NCBI GenBank assembly: GCA_947500005.1
Contig: CANMQJ010000003.1
Coordinates: 1-64,000 of the forward strand
Reading direction: 5' to 3'
DNA from: an uncultured Paracoccaceae bacterium
GTDB taxonomy: Bacteria > Pseudomonadota > Alphaproteobacteria > Rhodobacterales > Rhodobacteraceae
DNA: 64,000 bases
A program made the position numbers and the translations under genes. Under the pieces are notes generated by a model. It worked only from the letters and a program-made list of their open reading frames with translations. It did not search any database and was not told where the DNA came from. Positions 1 to 9,506 of this stretch are shown here, piece after piece; position 1 is the first letter of the stretch, and every line of letters starts with the position of its first letter.

Positions 1-26
1 CAGGCTTTGCTCCCCTCAGCGCATTT

Positions 27-73
27 GGTGACACTTCTGCTTTGCAGACCGGGTGACATTTCTACTTGGTTGC
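27..73 (+). repeat. Imperfect direct repeat at window edge, possible IS end
   Basis: Two copies of a GGTGACAYTTCTRCTT motif lie at 27-42 and 52-67 with nothing coding around them (1-103 has no gene). Tandem sequences of this type occur at the termini of some insertion sequences, so the left edge may hold the end of an element whose body is outside the window. No transposase is visible, so this reading is inference only. Confidence 0.35.
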
Positions 74-103
74 AACACGACTGGACAGTTTGAGGGGCCA
101 GCA

Positions 104-1861
104 TCAGCCCGCGGCACGCCCCGTGAGTGTTGACCAGGCGTCGAACTGCGACAGGAACACCTTCCCTGTCAATTCATCAAGAAAGTGACTGTTCTTGAGA
201 CGATCCATGACTGGGCCTTTTACCTCGCTCAGATGCAGTTTCACCCCTTGGTCGCGAAGCCGGTCGTTGATGGCCTCCAGCGATTCAAGCGCGCTCAAGT
301 CGATCTCGTTCACCGCCGAGCACATAAGCACGACATGGCGAATATCCTCACGGTTCCTGTGAACGCGCGCCAGGATAAGGTCCTCCATCCGGCGTGCGTT
401 TGCGAAATAGAGGTTCTCGTCGATGCGGAGCGTCACCACCGAGGGATCGGTGCGGACTCGGTGGCGATAAATGTTTCGGAAGTGTTGACTGCCGGGCACC
501 AAGCCGACTTCCGCCACATGCGGGCGCGAGGTCTTCCACAGGAACAGGACGAGAGAGATCGCTACTCCACTCGCCACGCCGACCTCGACCCCCATACCCA
601 AGGTCAGCAGGATAGTTACGAGCACAGCGAAGAAATCTGCCTTCGAATAGTTCCAGGCTCGCGCGAGGATCGAGAAATCCACCAGGCTGAGCACGGCGAC
701 GATGATTGTCGCTGCAAGCGTCGCGGTAGGGAGAAAGTAAAGCAGCGGCGTAAGGAACATCGCGGCAAGCAGCAACCCGACCGCGGTAAAGGCGCCCGCA
801 GCGGGCGTCTCCGCGCCGGCATCGAAATTCACCACGGACCGCGCGAACCCTCCCGTCACCGGGTACCCACCCGACAAAGAGGAAGATATGTTCGAAGCAC
901 CGAGCGCAATCAGTTCCTGGTTCGGATCGATGCGCTGTTTGCGCTTCGCTGCAAGTGTCTGCGCGACCGAGACGCTTTCCACATATCCGATGATCGAGAT
1001 CAGGATCGCGGGACCGGCCAGCGCCTGAATGAGACCGAGGTCAAGTTCTGGCATACCAAGCGGCGGCAAGCCGGTTGGAACTTCGCCGACCACTGCGACT
1101 CCCATTTGCGGAAGATTCAGAAGCCAGGCCGCCAGCGTGGTCCCGAACACCGCGAAAACGGGACCGATCCGAGCTAGCGTGGCCGCGCGATGATGCGGCA
1201 CTCCGAGCTTTTCACGCAGGAATCTCGCCATGTCACGGCGCACCCAGAAAAGAAAGGCCAAAGCCAAAACGCCAACGACCAGGGTAACCAAGTTGATGTC
1301 GTCAACATGCGCCCAAAGGGATGCCAGAAGTTCTGGAAGCGCGTGACCGTGCGCTTGAACCCCAAGGATATGCTTCAACTGACTCACCGCGATCAGGATG
1401 CCTGATGCGGTGATGAAACCAGCGATCACGGGGTGCGACAGGAAATTGGCGATGAAACCCAGACGCAAGCCCCCCATGGTAAGCAGGAACAAGCCGGAAA
1501 GCAGCGCCAGAAGCCCAGCCGCGGCCACGTAATCGGACATGGTTTCCAGCCCGAGCGGTGCGAGCGCCGAAGCAGTCATGAGCGACACGACCGCAACCGG
1601 TCCGACGGCAAGCGCGCGACTGGTTCCGAAAACCCCGTAGGCCACAAGAGGAAGGATAGAGGCGTAAAGCCCCACTTCGGCTGGCAACCCGGCCAGCAAC
1701 GCGTAGGCCAGCGATTGCGGAATGAGCATGATCGTGACGATCACGGCAGCCGTGATATCTCCCGTGAACTGGTCACGCGTGTAGCGCCGGCCCCAGTCGA
1801 GGACCGGAAGCGCGCCCAGAATTCCTTTTACCGTAGCCCGGCTCAAGCCTTTTGCGCTCAT
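104..1861 (-). CDS. SulP family anion permease with STAS domain
   Basis: Inner-membrane transporter of the SulP/SLC26 family, 585 aa. The N-terminal half is a run of hydrophobic helices beginning with the family signature around MLIPQSLAYALLAGLPAEVG. The last ~130 residues form a soluble STAS domain (VVTLRIDENLYFANARRMED onward). Sulfate is the usual substrate, but bicarbonate or dicarboxylate cannot be excluded from sequence. The start is placed at ATG 1861 because AGGGGA precedes it and homologues begin near the sequence RATVKGILGALPVLDWG. In-frame starts further upstream (1900, 2038) would add a non-conserved leader and overlap the neighbouring gene. It lies downstream of the glutaryl-CoA dehydrogenase gene but is separated from it by a terminator, so it probably has its own promoter. 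Confidence 0.9.
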   Translation of the reverse strand: MSAKGLSRATVKGILGALPVLDWGRRYTRDQFTGDITAAVIVTIMLIPQSLAYALLAGLPAEVGLYASILPLVAYGVFGTSRALAVGPVAVVSLMTASALAPLGLETMSDYVAAAGLLALLSGLFLLTMGGLRLGFIANFLSHPVIAGFITASGILIAVSQLKHILGVQAHGHALPELLASLWAHVDDINLVTLVVGVLALAFLFWVRRDMARFLREKLGVPHHRAATLARIGPVFAVFGTTLAAWLLNLPQMGVAVVGEVPTGLPPLGMPELDLGLIQALAGPAILISIIGYVESVSVAQTLAAKRKQRIDPNQELIALGASNISSSLSGGYPVTGGFARSVVNFDAGAETPAAGAFTAVGLLLAAMFLTPLLYFLPTATLAATIIVAVLSLVDFSILARAWNYSKADFFAVLVTILLTLGMGVEVGVASGVAISLVLFLWKTSRPHVAEVGLVPGSQHFRNIYRHRVRTDPSVVTLRIDENLYFANARRMEDLILARVHRNREDIRHVVLMCSAVNEIDLSALESLEAINDRLRDQGVKLHLSEVKGPVMDRLKNSHFLDELTGKVFLSQFDAWSTLTGRAAG

Positions 1862-1958
1862 TGCTGTCCCCTGCCCTTCATACGCCCGTTCAACCGACAT
1901 ATTCAATATGAGGCATACATATTGACGCCTGCGGAAAATGTGAAGCCCCGAACGATAA

Positions 1959-1986
1959 AAGGCGCGCCCCGATAAGGGCGCGCCTT
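1959..1986 (-). terminator. Rho-independent-type terminator after gcdH
   Basis: An 11-bp perfect inverted repeat (AAGGCGCGCCC / GGGCGCGCCTT, loop CGATAA) begins 21 bp past the gcdH stop codon. On the minus strand it is followed by TTTATC, a short U-run. Confidence 0.7.
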
Positions 1987-2006
1987 CGAAATTCGGTCCG
2001 AAAAGA

Positions 2007-3236
2007 TCAGAAAAATGCCTGAAGCCCTGTCTGCGCACGGCCCAGGATCAGGGCGTGCACGTCATGAGTACCTTCGTAGGTGTTGACGGTCTCGAGGTTC
2101 ACCATGTGCCGGATCACGTGGAACTCCAGGCTGATGCCATTGCCGCCATGCATGTCACGCGCCATCCGCGCGATATCCAGTGCCTTGCCGCAATTGTTGC
2201 GCTTGACGATCGAGATCATTTCGGGCGCGGCATTAGCCTCGTCCATCAGACGACCAACGCGGAGCGACGCCTGAAGCCCCAGCGCGATCTCGGTCTGCAT
2301 GTCGGCCAGCTTCTTCTGGAAAAGCTGCGTCTGCGCCAGCGGGCGGTTGAACTGCGTCCGGTCGAGGCCGTACTGGCGGGCTGCATGCCAGCAGCATTCG
2401 GCGGCGCCCATCGCGCCCCAGCTGATGCCATAACGTGCGCGGTTGAGACAACCAAACGGACCCTTCAGGCCCTGCACGTTCGGCAAGAGAGCGTCTTCGC
2501 CAACCTCGACCCCGTCCATCACGATCTCGCCCGTGATAGAGGCGCGCAGCGACATCTTGTTCTCGATCTTGGGCGCCGAAAGTCCCTTGGCGCCTTTTTC
2601 AAGGACAAAGCCGCGGATCTTGCCGTCATGCGCATCCGATTTCGCCCACACCACGAACACATCGGCGATCGGTGCGTTCGAGATCCACATCTTGGAACCG
2701 GTCAGGCGATAGCCGCCGTCGATCTTCTGCGCGCGGGTCTTCATGCCGGCCGGGTCGCTTCCGGCATCGGGCTCGGTCAGGCCAAAACAGCCGATCCACT
2801 CGCCGGAGGCCAGTTTCGGCAGGTATTTCTGGCGCTGCTCCTCGCTGCCGTAGGCATAGATCGGGTACATCACCAGCGAGCTTTGCACCGACATCATCGA
2901 GCGATAGCCGGAATCGACGCGCTCGACCTCGCGTGCGACGAGGCCATAGGAAACGTAGCCGCCGCCAAGCCCGCCATATTCCTCGGGAATGGTGGTGCCC
3001 AGCAGGCCCATCTCTCCCATCTCGCGAAAGATCTCGGGATCGGTATGCTCGGTCTCGAAAGCCTTTGTCACGCGCGGCTGAAGCTTTTCCTGCGCATAGG
3101 CACGGGCGCTGGACGCGATCATGCGTTCGTCTTCGGTCAGCTGATCGGCCATGCGGAACGGATCTTCCCAGTCGAAGCGACCGAGATCTGGCGCATCCTT
3201 GGCACGCAGGGTCGGCTTGCTGTCATGAACGTTCAT
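2007..3236 (-). CDS. gcdH: Glutaryl-CoA dehydrogenase
   Basis: FAD-dependent acyl-CoA dehydrogenase, 409 aa, that oxidatively decarboxylates glutaryl-CoA to crotonyl-CoA in lysine, tryptophan and glutarate degradation. The flavin-binding motif [14 protein letters not shown] and the C-terminal [16 protein letters not shown] motif, which carries the catalytic Glu, are both present. The arrangement [15 protein letters not shown] plus this C-terminus is typical of GcdH rather than medium-chain dehydrogenases. The start is ATG 3236, preceded by GAGGAG; an upstream ATG would add five residues. It is divergent from a LysR regulator 97 bp away, the arrangement seen for gcdR-gcdH in other proteobacteria. 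Confidence 0.92.
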   Translation of the reverse strand: MNVHDSKPTLRAKDAPDLGRFDWEDPFRMADQLTEDERMIASSARAYAQEKLQPRVTKAFETEHTDPEIFREMGEMGLLGTTIPEEYGGLGGGYVSYGLVAREVERVDSGYRSMMSVQSSLVMYPIYAYGSEEQRQKYLPKLASGEWIGCFGLTEPDAGSDPAGMKTRAQKIDGGYRLTGSKMWISNAPIADVFVVWAKSDAHDGKIRGFVLEKGAKGLSAPKIENKMSLRASITGEIVMDGVEVGEDALLPNVQGLKGPFGCLNRARYGISWGAMGAAECCWHAARQYGLDRTQFNRPLAQTQLFQKKLADMQTEIALGLQASLRVGRLMDEANAAPEMISIVKRNNCGKALDIARMARDMHGGNGISLEFHVIRHMVNLETVNTYEGTHDVHALILGRAQTGLQAFF

Positions 3237-3333
3237 TGCGGGTCTCCTCAATTCTTCATTTCCTCTACCATACCCTCCGATTACCGCAATTTACATAGAG
3301 ACTTTCGCAGGCTTTCATGCAAAAAACGCATAC

Positions 3334-4245
3334 ATGCAACCATCCCGCCGCCTCTTGCCCTCGATTACATCCCTGTCCGCGCTCGAAGCGCTGGACCGAT
3401 TGGGGTCTGCATCGGCCGTGGCCGAGGAAATGGCACTGACGCAAAGTGCCGTGAGCCGGCAGTTGCAGGGCTTGGAGCGACAGCTTGGCGTCACGCTCAT
3501 TCAGCGGGACCGCAAGCGGCTGACGCTGACACCCGCCGGGCAGGACTACGTGACCCGGATCCGCTCTGCGTTGTCACAGATTGCTACCGCCTCGCTATCG
3601 CTCCAGGTCGCGCCTGTTGGTGGAACGCTCAATCTGGCCATCCTGCCGACCTTCGGGATGCGCTGGTTGATGCCCCGCCTGCCTGAGTTCACGCGCCTTC
3701 ACCCAGACATCACGATCAACATGTCGACTCGGCTGCGCCCCTTCTCGTTCACCTCGGAACCGTTCGATGCTGCGATCCATTTCGGAAGTCCCGAGTGGCC
3801 GGGCACCGAGGCATTGCTGCTGCGCACCGAAAAAGTATTGCCCGTCTGCGCGCCTGATCTTCTGCCGCACGGCGCGCCGGAAGATCCGTCAGCTTTGCTG
3901 CGGCTACCGCTCCTGCATATCCAGACGCGCCCCTCCGCCTGGGCGGACTGGTTCCAGGCGATGGAGGTCAAGACACGTGCGCCTCTTCCGGGGATGATGC
4001 ATGACCAGTTCTCGACCATCACCCAGGCCGCGCTGCACGGGCTGGGCGTGGCCTTGATGCCGGATTACCTGGTGGAACAGGATTTGGCCACGGGCAGGCT
4101 GGTTGCGGCACATCCCGAACCCGTCGAGGCACGAGGCGCGTATTACCTCGTCTGGCCACAAGCGCGCTCGGAAGATGAGAGCCTGAGACTTTTCCGGCAC
4201 TGGCTCGCCAGTCAGGCGCAGACCGAAGACGGGCTGCCGCGCTGA
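3334..4245 (+). CDS. LysR-family regulator, likely controls gcdH
   Basis: 303 aa. The N-terminal winged HTH (about residues 10-68, with ALTQSAVSRQLQGLERQLGV as the recognition segment) is followed by a LysR substrate-binding domain of the GcvA type (GGTLNLAILPTFGMRWLMPR). It is divergently transcribed from gcdH with a 97-bp shared spacer, so regulation of glutarate or lysine catabolism (GcdR-like) is the natural inference. Effector and operator were not identified. GcvA-like LysR proteins are very similar to one another, so function rests mainly on the neighbour. Confidence 0.85.
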   Translation: MQPSRRLLPSITSLSALEALDRLGSASAVAEEMALTQSAVSRQLQGLERQLGVTLIQRDRKRLTLTPAGQDYVTRIRSALSQIATASLSLQVAPVGGTLNLAILPTFGMRWLMPRLPEFTRLHPDITINMSTRLRPFSFTSEPFDAAIHFGSPEWPGTEALLLRTEKVLPVCAPDLLPHGAPEDPSALLRLPLLHIQTRPSAWADWFQAMEVKTRAPLPGMMHDQFSTITQAALHGLGVALMPDYLVEQDLATGRLVAAHPEPVEARGAYYLVWPQARSEDESLRLFRHWLASQAQTEDGLPR

Positions 4246-4270
4246 AGCCTGGCTTGGCCGAACACAGTTT

Positions 4271-4289
4271 GCGCGCTCGATGAGCGCGC
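4271..4289. terminator. Hairpin between convergent lysR and phoB ends
   Basis: Perfect 8-bp stem GCGCGCTC/GAGCGCGC with a 3-nt loop in the 119-bp gap between two converging genes. There is no U-run on either side, so it is only a weak terminator candidate. Confidence 0.4.
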
Positions 4290-4364
4290 GCCGCTTGTGG
4301 GCAAGTGTGATTGGCAAGCAAGGAGGGAGCGGAACCTGAAACCGTCCCCTCCGTTGCTGTCACC

Positions 4365-5054
4365 TCAGCCTAGCGCATAGCCTGCGCCGCGGACCGTACG
4401 AACGGGATCTTCGCCGCCGTGCTGGGTCAGCGCTTTGCGCAACCGTCCGATATGGACGTCAACCGTGCGGGTATCGACATAGATGTCGCGCCCCCAGACC
4501 CGGTCGAGCAGCTGTTCGCGGCTCCAGACGCGACCGGGTTTCTCCATGAAAGTGGAGAGCAGACGGAACTCGGTCGGGCCCAGCTTAAGCGGCTTTTCGG
4601 CTCTGCTGACCTTGTGGGTTTCGGCATCGAGTACTATATCGTCGAATTCGAGCCGCAGGCCAACCGTCGAAGGGCGAACACGACGCAGCTGTGTCCGGAC
4701 ACGGGCCATCAGTTCGACCACCGAATACGGCTTGACGACATAATCGTCGGCCCCGGTCTCGAGCCCCCGAACCTTGTCGACCTCCTCGGACCGGGCCGAC
4801 AACATGATGATCGGTATACTCCGCGTGTCAGGCTTTATCTTCAGACGTCGGCAGACCTCGATCCCGCTCATATTCGGCATCATCCAGTCGAGTACGATGA
4901 TATCCGGGGCTCCCTCCTCGACAAGCAGCATCGCTTCTTCGCCATTCTCGGCTTTGATGACCCGAAAGCCCTCGGCTTCGAGGTTGTAGGCAAGCACTTC
5001 ACGCTGCGCGAGCTCGTCCTCGACGACCAGGACGCTCGGTTGATCGGCGGACAT
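4365..5054 (-). CDS. phoB: Phosphate regulon response regulator PhoB
   Basis: OmpR-class response regulator, 229 aa. The receiver domain (1-120) has the acidic pocket E12/D13, the phospho-acceptor D56 in IIVLDWMMPN, and K at the VKPYS motif. The C-terminal winged helix (about 130-229) ends in VWGRDIYVDTRTVDVHIGRLRKAL, the DNA-recognition region typical of PhoB. It is the last gene of the leftward phoR-pstSCAB-phoU-phoB array, 15 bp after phoU. Phosphorylated PhoB should bind the Pho-boxes at 10633-10661, giving positive autoregulation of its own operon. Confidence 0.95.
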   Translation of the reverse strand: MSADQPSVLVVEDELAQREVLAYNLEAEGFRVIKAENGEEAMLLVEEGAPDIIVLDWMMPNMSGIEVCRRLKIKPDTRSIPIIMLSARSEEVDKVRGLETGADDYVVKPYSVVELMARVRTQLRRVRPSTVGLRLEFDDIVLDAETHKVSRAEKPLKLGPTEFRLLSTFMEKPGRVWSREQLLDRVWGRDIYVDTRTVDVHIGRLRKALTQHGGEDPVRTVRGAGYALG

Positions 5055-5069
5055 CGGACCTGGCCCTCC

Positions 5070-5771
5070 TCAGATCGTCTGCGACGTGGTGTCGGCCTTG
5101 GGCCGCGCCTCGGTAGGCCGTTCGCCGGTCACGAGATAGATCACCTCTTCGGCGATGGCCGTGACGTGATCGCCCATACGCTCCACGTTCTTGGCGATGA
5201 AATGCAGATGCATGCAGGCGGTGATCGAGCGCGGATCCTCTGCCATGAAGGTCAAGATCTCGCGGAAAAGTCCGTTATACATCTGGTCGACATCGCGGTC
5301 GCGTTCGATCACATCACGGGCTATGTCGGCATCGCGCTGGATATAAGCGTCAAGTGCGTCCTTGAGCATGATTTCGACCTCGCGCGCCATCCGGCGCAGG
5401 CCTGCCGCTCCATCCTGAACTGGCCGGGCCTCGGCCAGGACGGTGGTGCGTTTCGCGATGTTCTTTGCATAATCGCCAATCCGCTCCAGGTTGGCGGACA
5501 CTTTCATGACCGACAGGACCAGCCGCAGATCCCGCGCGGTGGGCGCGCGGAGCGCGATAACCCGTGCGGCTTCCTCGTTGATGAGATCCTCGAGCGCATC
5601 GATGGCCTTGTCGCCCGCGCGAACCTCTTCGGCAAGTTCGACATCACGGGTTTCCAGGGATTTCGCGGCATTCGTGATCGCGGCCTCGACCAGCCCGCCC
5701 ATCTTCATGATATGGGCCTGCACGGCCTCGAGGTCGCGGTCGAAGACCGACGTGATATGTTCATTAGGCAT
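5070..5771 (-). CDS. phoU: Phosphate transport system regulator PhoU
   Basis: 233 aa, an all-helical protein with two tandem PhoU repeats (roughly 15-110 and 115-215). It links the Pst transporter to the PhoR kinase and is needed to keep the Pho regulon off when phosphate is ample. The start is ATG 5771 (N-terminus MPNEHITSVFDRDLEAVQAH), the usual PhoU beginning, with GAGCGAGA upstream. The open frame continues further upstream inside pstB, but that stretch is not PhoU-like. It sits 17 bp after pstB, the standard pstB-phoU order. Confidence 0.95.
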   Translation of the reverse strand: MPNEHITSVFDRDLEAVQAHIMKMGGLVEAAITNAAKSLETRDVELAEEVRAGDKAIDALEDLINEEAARVIALRAPTARDLRLVLSVMKVSANLERIGDYAKNIAKRTTVLAEARPVQDGAAGLRRMAREVEIMLKDALDAYIQRDADIARDVIERDRDVDQMYNGLFREILTFMAEDPRSITACMHLHFIAKNVERMGDHVTAIAEEVIYLVTGERPTEARPKADTTSQTI

Positions 5772-5788
5772 GACAGTCTCGCTCGTGC

Positions 5789-6589
5789 TTAGCCGATCCG
5801 GCCGGTGATGTAGCTTTCCGTGCGCGGATCGACCGGGTTGGTAAAGATCTGGCCGGTTTCGCCGTATTCGACCAGGTTGCCGAGGTGGAAAAACGCTGTC
5901 TTCTGGCTGACGCGCGCCGCCTGCTGCATCGAGTGGGTGACAATCACCACCGAATAGCTCTCGCGCAGCTCGTCGATCAGCTCCTCCACCTGGCCGGTGG
6001 CGATGGGGTCGAGGGCCGAGCACGGCTCGTCCATCAGCAGAACCTCGGGCTCGGTCGCGATGGCGCGTGCAATGCACAGACGCTGCTGCTGGCCGCCGGA
6101 AAGTCCGGTGCCGGAGGCATGCAGACGATCCTTGACCTCGTCCCAGATCGCGCCGCGGCGCAGGCTACGTTCCACGATGTCGTCGAGGTCCGTCTTGTTC
6201 TTGGCCAGCCCGTGAATTCGGGGGCCATAGGCGATATTGTCATAGATCGACTTGGGGAACGGGTTCGGTTTCTGGAAGACCATACCCACCTTGGCACGCA
6301 GTTGCACCGGGTCGACCTTCTTGTCGTAGATGTTCTCACCGTCCAGCAGGAACGATCCCTCGACACGGGCCACGTCGATCGTGTCGTTCATGCGGTTCAG
6401 ACAGCGCAGGAAGGTCGACTTGCCGCAGCCCGAGGGCCCGATGAAGGCTGTCACCGTCTTGTCCTCGATCTGCACGCTCACGTCCTTGATGGCGTGCGTA
6501 TCACCGTAATAGACCTGACAGTCGCGGCAATCGAACTTGATCTCTTTCTGGTTCACTTTCATCTCCGCGGTGTGAGGCGCGTCATACAT
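5789..6589 (-). CDS. pstB: Phosphate ABC transporter ATP-binding protein PstB
   Basis: 266 aa ATPase of the high-affinity phosphate importer. Walker [10 protein letters not shown] lies at 51-59, the ABC signature is [14 protein letters not shown], Walker B is VLLMDEP, and the switch His is in [10 protein letters not shown]. The segment [10 protein letters not shown] after Walker A is characteristic of PstB. It follows pstA by 24 bp and is followed by phoU, in a single leftward operon. Confidence 0.97.
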   Translation of the reverse strand: MYDAPHTAEMKVNQKEIKFDCRDCQVYYGDTHAIKDVSVQIEDKTVTAFIGPSGCGKSTFLRCLNRMNDTIDVARVEGSFLLDGENIYDKKVDPVQLRAKVGMVFQKPNPFPKSIYDNIAYGPRIHGLAKNKTDLDDIVERSLRRGAIWDEVKDRLHASGTGLSGGQQQRLCIARAIATEPEVLLMDEPCSALDPIATGQVEELIDELRESYSVVIVTHSMQQAARVSQKTAFFHLGNLVEYGETGQIFTNPVDPRTESYITGRIG

Positions 6590-6613
6590 GGGTTTACCCT
6601 CATTTGGCCGCGA

Positions 6614-7945
6614 TTACCAACGACGCTCGAAGCGGCGGCGCAGGATGATCGCGATGATGTTCATCGTCAGCAGAAAGGCCAGCAGGATGATGATCCCGCC
6701 CCAGGCCTTCTCATAGAAGCTCACGTCGGCGCGGGCTGCCCAGGTATAGATCTGGGCGGGCATTGCCGAGTTCGGCTCGGTGAAACCGGCAAGGAAGCCA
6801 TCGGGATAGCCGCGCGCAACGAAGCCAACCATGCCGATCAGCAAGAGCGGCGCGGTCTCGCCCAAAGCCTGTGCAAGGCCGATGATGGTGCCGGTCAGAA
6901 TGCCGGGCATGGCGAGAGGAAGAACGTGGTGGAACACCGCCTGCATCTTCGACGCCCCCACCCCAAGCGCTGCGTCGCGGATCGAAGGTGGAACCGATTT
7001 CAGCGACGCACGGGTAGAGATGATGATGGTCGGCAGCGTCATCAGCGTCAGCACCAGGCCACCCACAAGCGGGGCCGACTGCGGCAGGTGCATGAACTGG
7101 ATGAACACAGCAAGGCCCAGAATCCCGAACACGATGGAGGGGACAGCTGCGAGGTTCGAGATATTGACCTCGATCAGGTCGGTGAAACGGTTCTGCGGCG
7201 CGAACTCTTCAAGATAGATCGAAGCGGCGACACCGATGGGCAGCGACAGGAAGAGCACGACCAGCATCATGAAGAACGATCCCACGACCGAGGCGCCGAT
7301 GCCCGCGCCGCCGGGATTGTCCACGCCGGAATCGGCACCGGTGATAAAGGTCCAGTTGAAGGCCTGCTTCATGATCCCGGCCTCTTCCAGCGCATCGACA
7401 AGGTCCAGATCGCTCGCCTGGAGGAATCGGCTGTCCTGAAGCGTGTCCCGTGTGACACGACCCTTGAAGTAGCCGTCCACCCGGCTGGAGGCGGCCAGTT
7501 CGAACTGCACAGGCTGCCCCAGGTCGCCGGGGTTGGCCCGGTAGTGCTCGCGCAATGTCCCGCCCACCTTGCCGAGCAGACGCTCGATAGCCGCCTCGTC
7601 GAAGTCGAGGTCAAGGCCATCTTGCTCCAACCGCGCATCGAGCTCGGAGATGAACAGGTTCGAGTAGGCCTTCGTCTTGAACAGTTCGCTTTCGGCCGCG
7701 TCGAATTGCTCCTGCGTCAGCGTGAATTCCACGTCCACGACGGTGCGTGTGAATGCCGGCGCACCCGAGCGAACAATGGTGACGAAAAGGACCACCAGAA
7801 AGAACAGACCGATCAGCATAGCCGTGAGACCATAGGCGCGAAAGCGCTTCTCGGCCGCATTGCGTTTCGCAGTCCGTACGTCGGCACTCAGCAAAGAGCC
7901 GGGGCGGCGGCCGGGCGCGGCGTTGTTGATGCTTGCATCGGTCAT
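6614..7945 (-). CDS. pstA: Phosphate ABC transporter permease PstA
   Basis: 443 aa inner-membrane permease, longer than the ~290 aa E. coli protein. The extra N-terminal part is one membrane helix (about 33-60) followed by a ~180-residue periplasmic-type region, the DUF3333-like extension found in alphaproteobacterial PstA. The core permease follows, with the EAA loop at ALGVGASKMQAVFHHVLPLA. Its start overlaps the pstC stop by 4 nt, indicating translational coupling. Confidence 0.93.
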   Translation of the reverse strand: MTDASINNAAPGRRPGSLLSADVRTAKRNAAEKRFRAYGLTAMLIGLFFLVVLFVTIVRSGAPAFTRTVVDVEFTLTQEQFDAAESELFKTKAYSNLFISELDARLEQDGLDLDFDEAAIERLLGKVGGTLREHYRANPGDLGQPVQFELAASSRVDGYFKGRVTRDTLQDSRFLQASDLDLVDALEEAGIMKQAFNWTFITGADSGVDNPGGAGIGASVVGSFFMMLVVLFLSLPIGVAASIYLEEFAPQNRFTDLIEVNISNLAAVPSIVFGILGLAVFIQFMHLPQSAPLVGGLVLTLMTLPTIIISTRASLKSVPPSIRDAALGVGASKMQAVFHHVLPLAMPGILTGTIIGLAQALGETAPLLLIGMVGFVARGYPDGFLAGFTEPNSAMPAQIYTWAARADVSFYEKAWGGIIILLAFLLTMNIIAIILRRRFERRW

Positions 7946-9414
7946 TCGTACTGCTCCCGGTATTTGCGCACGATGTAGAGCGCGAAGATGTTGAGCCCCA
8001 GCGTGATGACGAACAGCGTCATCCCGAGGGCGAAGGCCACCAGGGCCTCGGGCGACGCGAAATCGGCGTCACCTGTCAGCTGGCTGACGATCTTGGCCGT
8101 CACCGTTGTCATCGCCTCGAACGGGTTGAGGTCCAGCCGTGCGGCCGCGCCCGCGCCGAGCACCACGATCATCGTCTCGCCGATGGCGCGGCTGGCAGCC
8201 AGCAGGATCGCGCCCACGATACCCGGCAGCGCGGCCGGCAGAACGACTTGGCGGATCGTTTCCGATTGCGTGGCGCCCAGACCGTAGGAACCGTCGCGCA
8301 TCGCCTGTGGCACCGCATTGATGATGTCGTCGGAAAGAGAGGACACAAAGGGGATCAGCATGATGCCCATCACCAGGCCTGCAGTCATCACGGACGTTCC
8401 CGACTGCATCCAGCCAAGGCCCTCCTTGCCGAACACCTCCATCAGAAGCGGTCCGACCGTGAGCAATGCGAAGAGACCGTAGACGATGGTGGGGATGCCG
8501 GCCAGAACCTCGATTGCCGGTTTGGCGACGGCGCGCAGCCGCCGCGAAGCATATTCGCTCAGGTAGATCGCGGCGAACAATCCGATCGGCACCGCAACCA
8601 GCAGCGCGACGATCGAGATATAGAGCGTGCCCCACAGGAGCGGCAGGATGCCCAGATCCGATGCGCCGCCCCGCCCCGAGAAACTGGGCGCCCAGTTCAG
8701 CCCGAAGAAGAACTCGGAGGCAGGGTAAAGCCGGAAGAACTCGATCGTGTTGAAGACCAGCGAAAGAACGATACCCAGCGTTGTCAGAACGGCAATCGAG
8801 GCCGCCGCGATCAGGAGTGCGCGCACGCCCTGTTCCACCACGTTGCGCGCACGGAAGACCGCATTGGTCTCTCGCAGAGCGTATAGCGCGCCCGCCAACG
8901 CAATAGCGATGACCAGGCCTGACATGACAAGGTTGCCGGTGTTGTTGAGTATTCGGTATTCCTGTGCCGCGCGAAGCACGGGCTGGGTGATCTGCGAAGT
9001 CACGATCTGACCCGCGTCCTTGAGGCGCTGGGTCACATCAGCGACATCGGCGCGCGCGTTTCGAGCAAAATCCTCGGTGATGGCGCCGGCTGCGACGGCG
9101 CTGTCGAGGCCTTCCGCGGCGCGGCGCACTTCTGCCATGACCAAACCCATCGAAGAGCCCTCGGCGATGGCGCTTTCGGGTATCATCCCGGAGACCGTGC
9201 TCGAGACATAAATCGGCTGCACCAACAGCCAGACGACCATCAGGCCGAACGCAGGTACCATCGCCTTGAGGGCCACGTTCCAGCCATAGTAGCCGGGCAA
9301 TGAGTGCAACCCGCGACTATCGCCGCCCGCGCTTTGCAAGGCGCGCTGCCTGCCGATGACGAAACCCACGGCCGCGATCGCCAGAACGATCAGAAAAAGC
9401 CAGAAAATTGGCAT
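7942..9414 (-). CDS. pstC: Phosphate ABC transporter permease PstC
   Basis: 490 aa, partner permease of PstA. There is an extended N-terminus with two early membrane helices and a soluble stretch (about 75-160) rich in charged residues. The conserved permease domain comes after it, with the EAA loop near GLGATQSETIRQVVLPAALP. Expanded PstC/PstA pairs like this are usual in alphaproteobacteria. It lies 92 bp after pstS, with a hairpin in between that probably lowers transcription of the membrane components relative to PstS. Confidence 0.94.
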   Translation of the reverse strand: MPIFWLFLIVLAIAAVGFVIGRQRALQSAGGDSRGLHSLPGYYGWNVALKAMVPAFGLMVVWLLVQPIYVSSTVSGMIPESAIAEGSSMGLVMAEVRRAAEGLDSAVAAGAITEDFARNARADVADVTQRLKDAGQIVTSQITQPVLRAAQEYRILNNTGNLVMSGLVIAIALAGALYALRETNAVFRARNVVEQGVRALLIAAASIAVLTTLGIVLSLVFNTIEFFRLYPASEFFFGLNWAPSFSGRGGASDLGILPLLWGTLYISIVALLVAVPIGLFAAIYLSEYASRRLRAVAKPAIEVLAGIPTIVYGLFALLTVGPLLMEVFGKEGLGWMQSGTSVMTAGLVMGIMLIPFVSSLSDDIINAVPQAMRDGSYGLGATQSETIRQVVLPAALPGIVGAILLAASRAIGETMIVVLGAGAAARLDLNPFEAMTTVTAKIVSQLTGDADFASPEALVAFALGMTLFVITLGLNIFALYIVRKYREQYE

Positions 9415-9457
9415 GGCGCCCCCACGCGTTCAGTCGGAGAAAGTCGTGAAAATCGAT

Positions 9458-9486
9458 GAGGGAGCGGCGTGTTCGGCCGCTCCCTC
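9458..9486 (-). terminator. Intra-operon hairpin between pstS and pstC
   Basis: An 11-bp perfect stem (GAGGGAGCGGC / GCCGCTCCCTC) starts 21 bp after the pstS stop and on the minus strand is followed by GATTTTC. The position suggests partial termination or 3'-end stabilisation of a pstS-only transcript, as is common for binding-protein genes at the head of ABC operons. Confidence 0.6.
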
Positions 9487-9506
9487 AGGTCAGGCGAAAG
9501 CCTGTC

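Noticed and set aside
5885-7978. Long plus-strand open frame of 697 codons
   Set aside because: Antisense to pstB and pstA, which are unambiguous.
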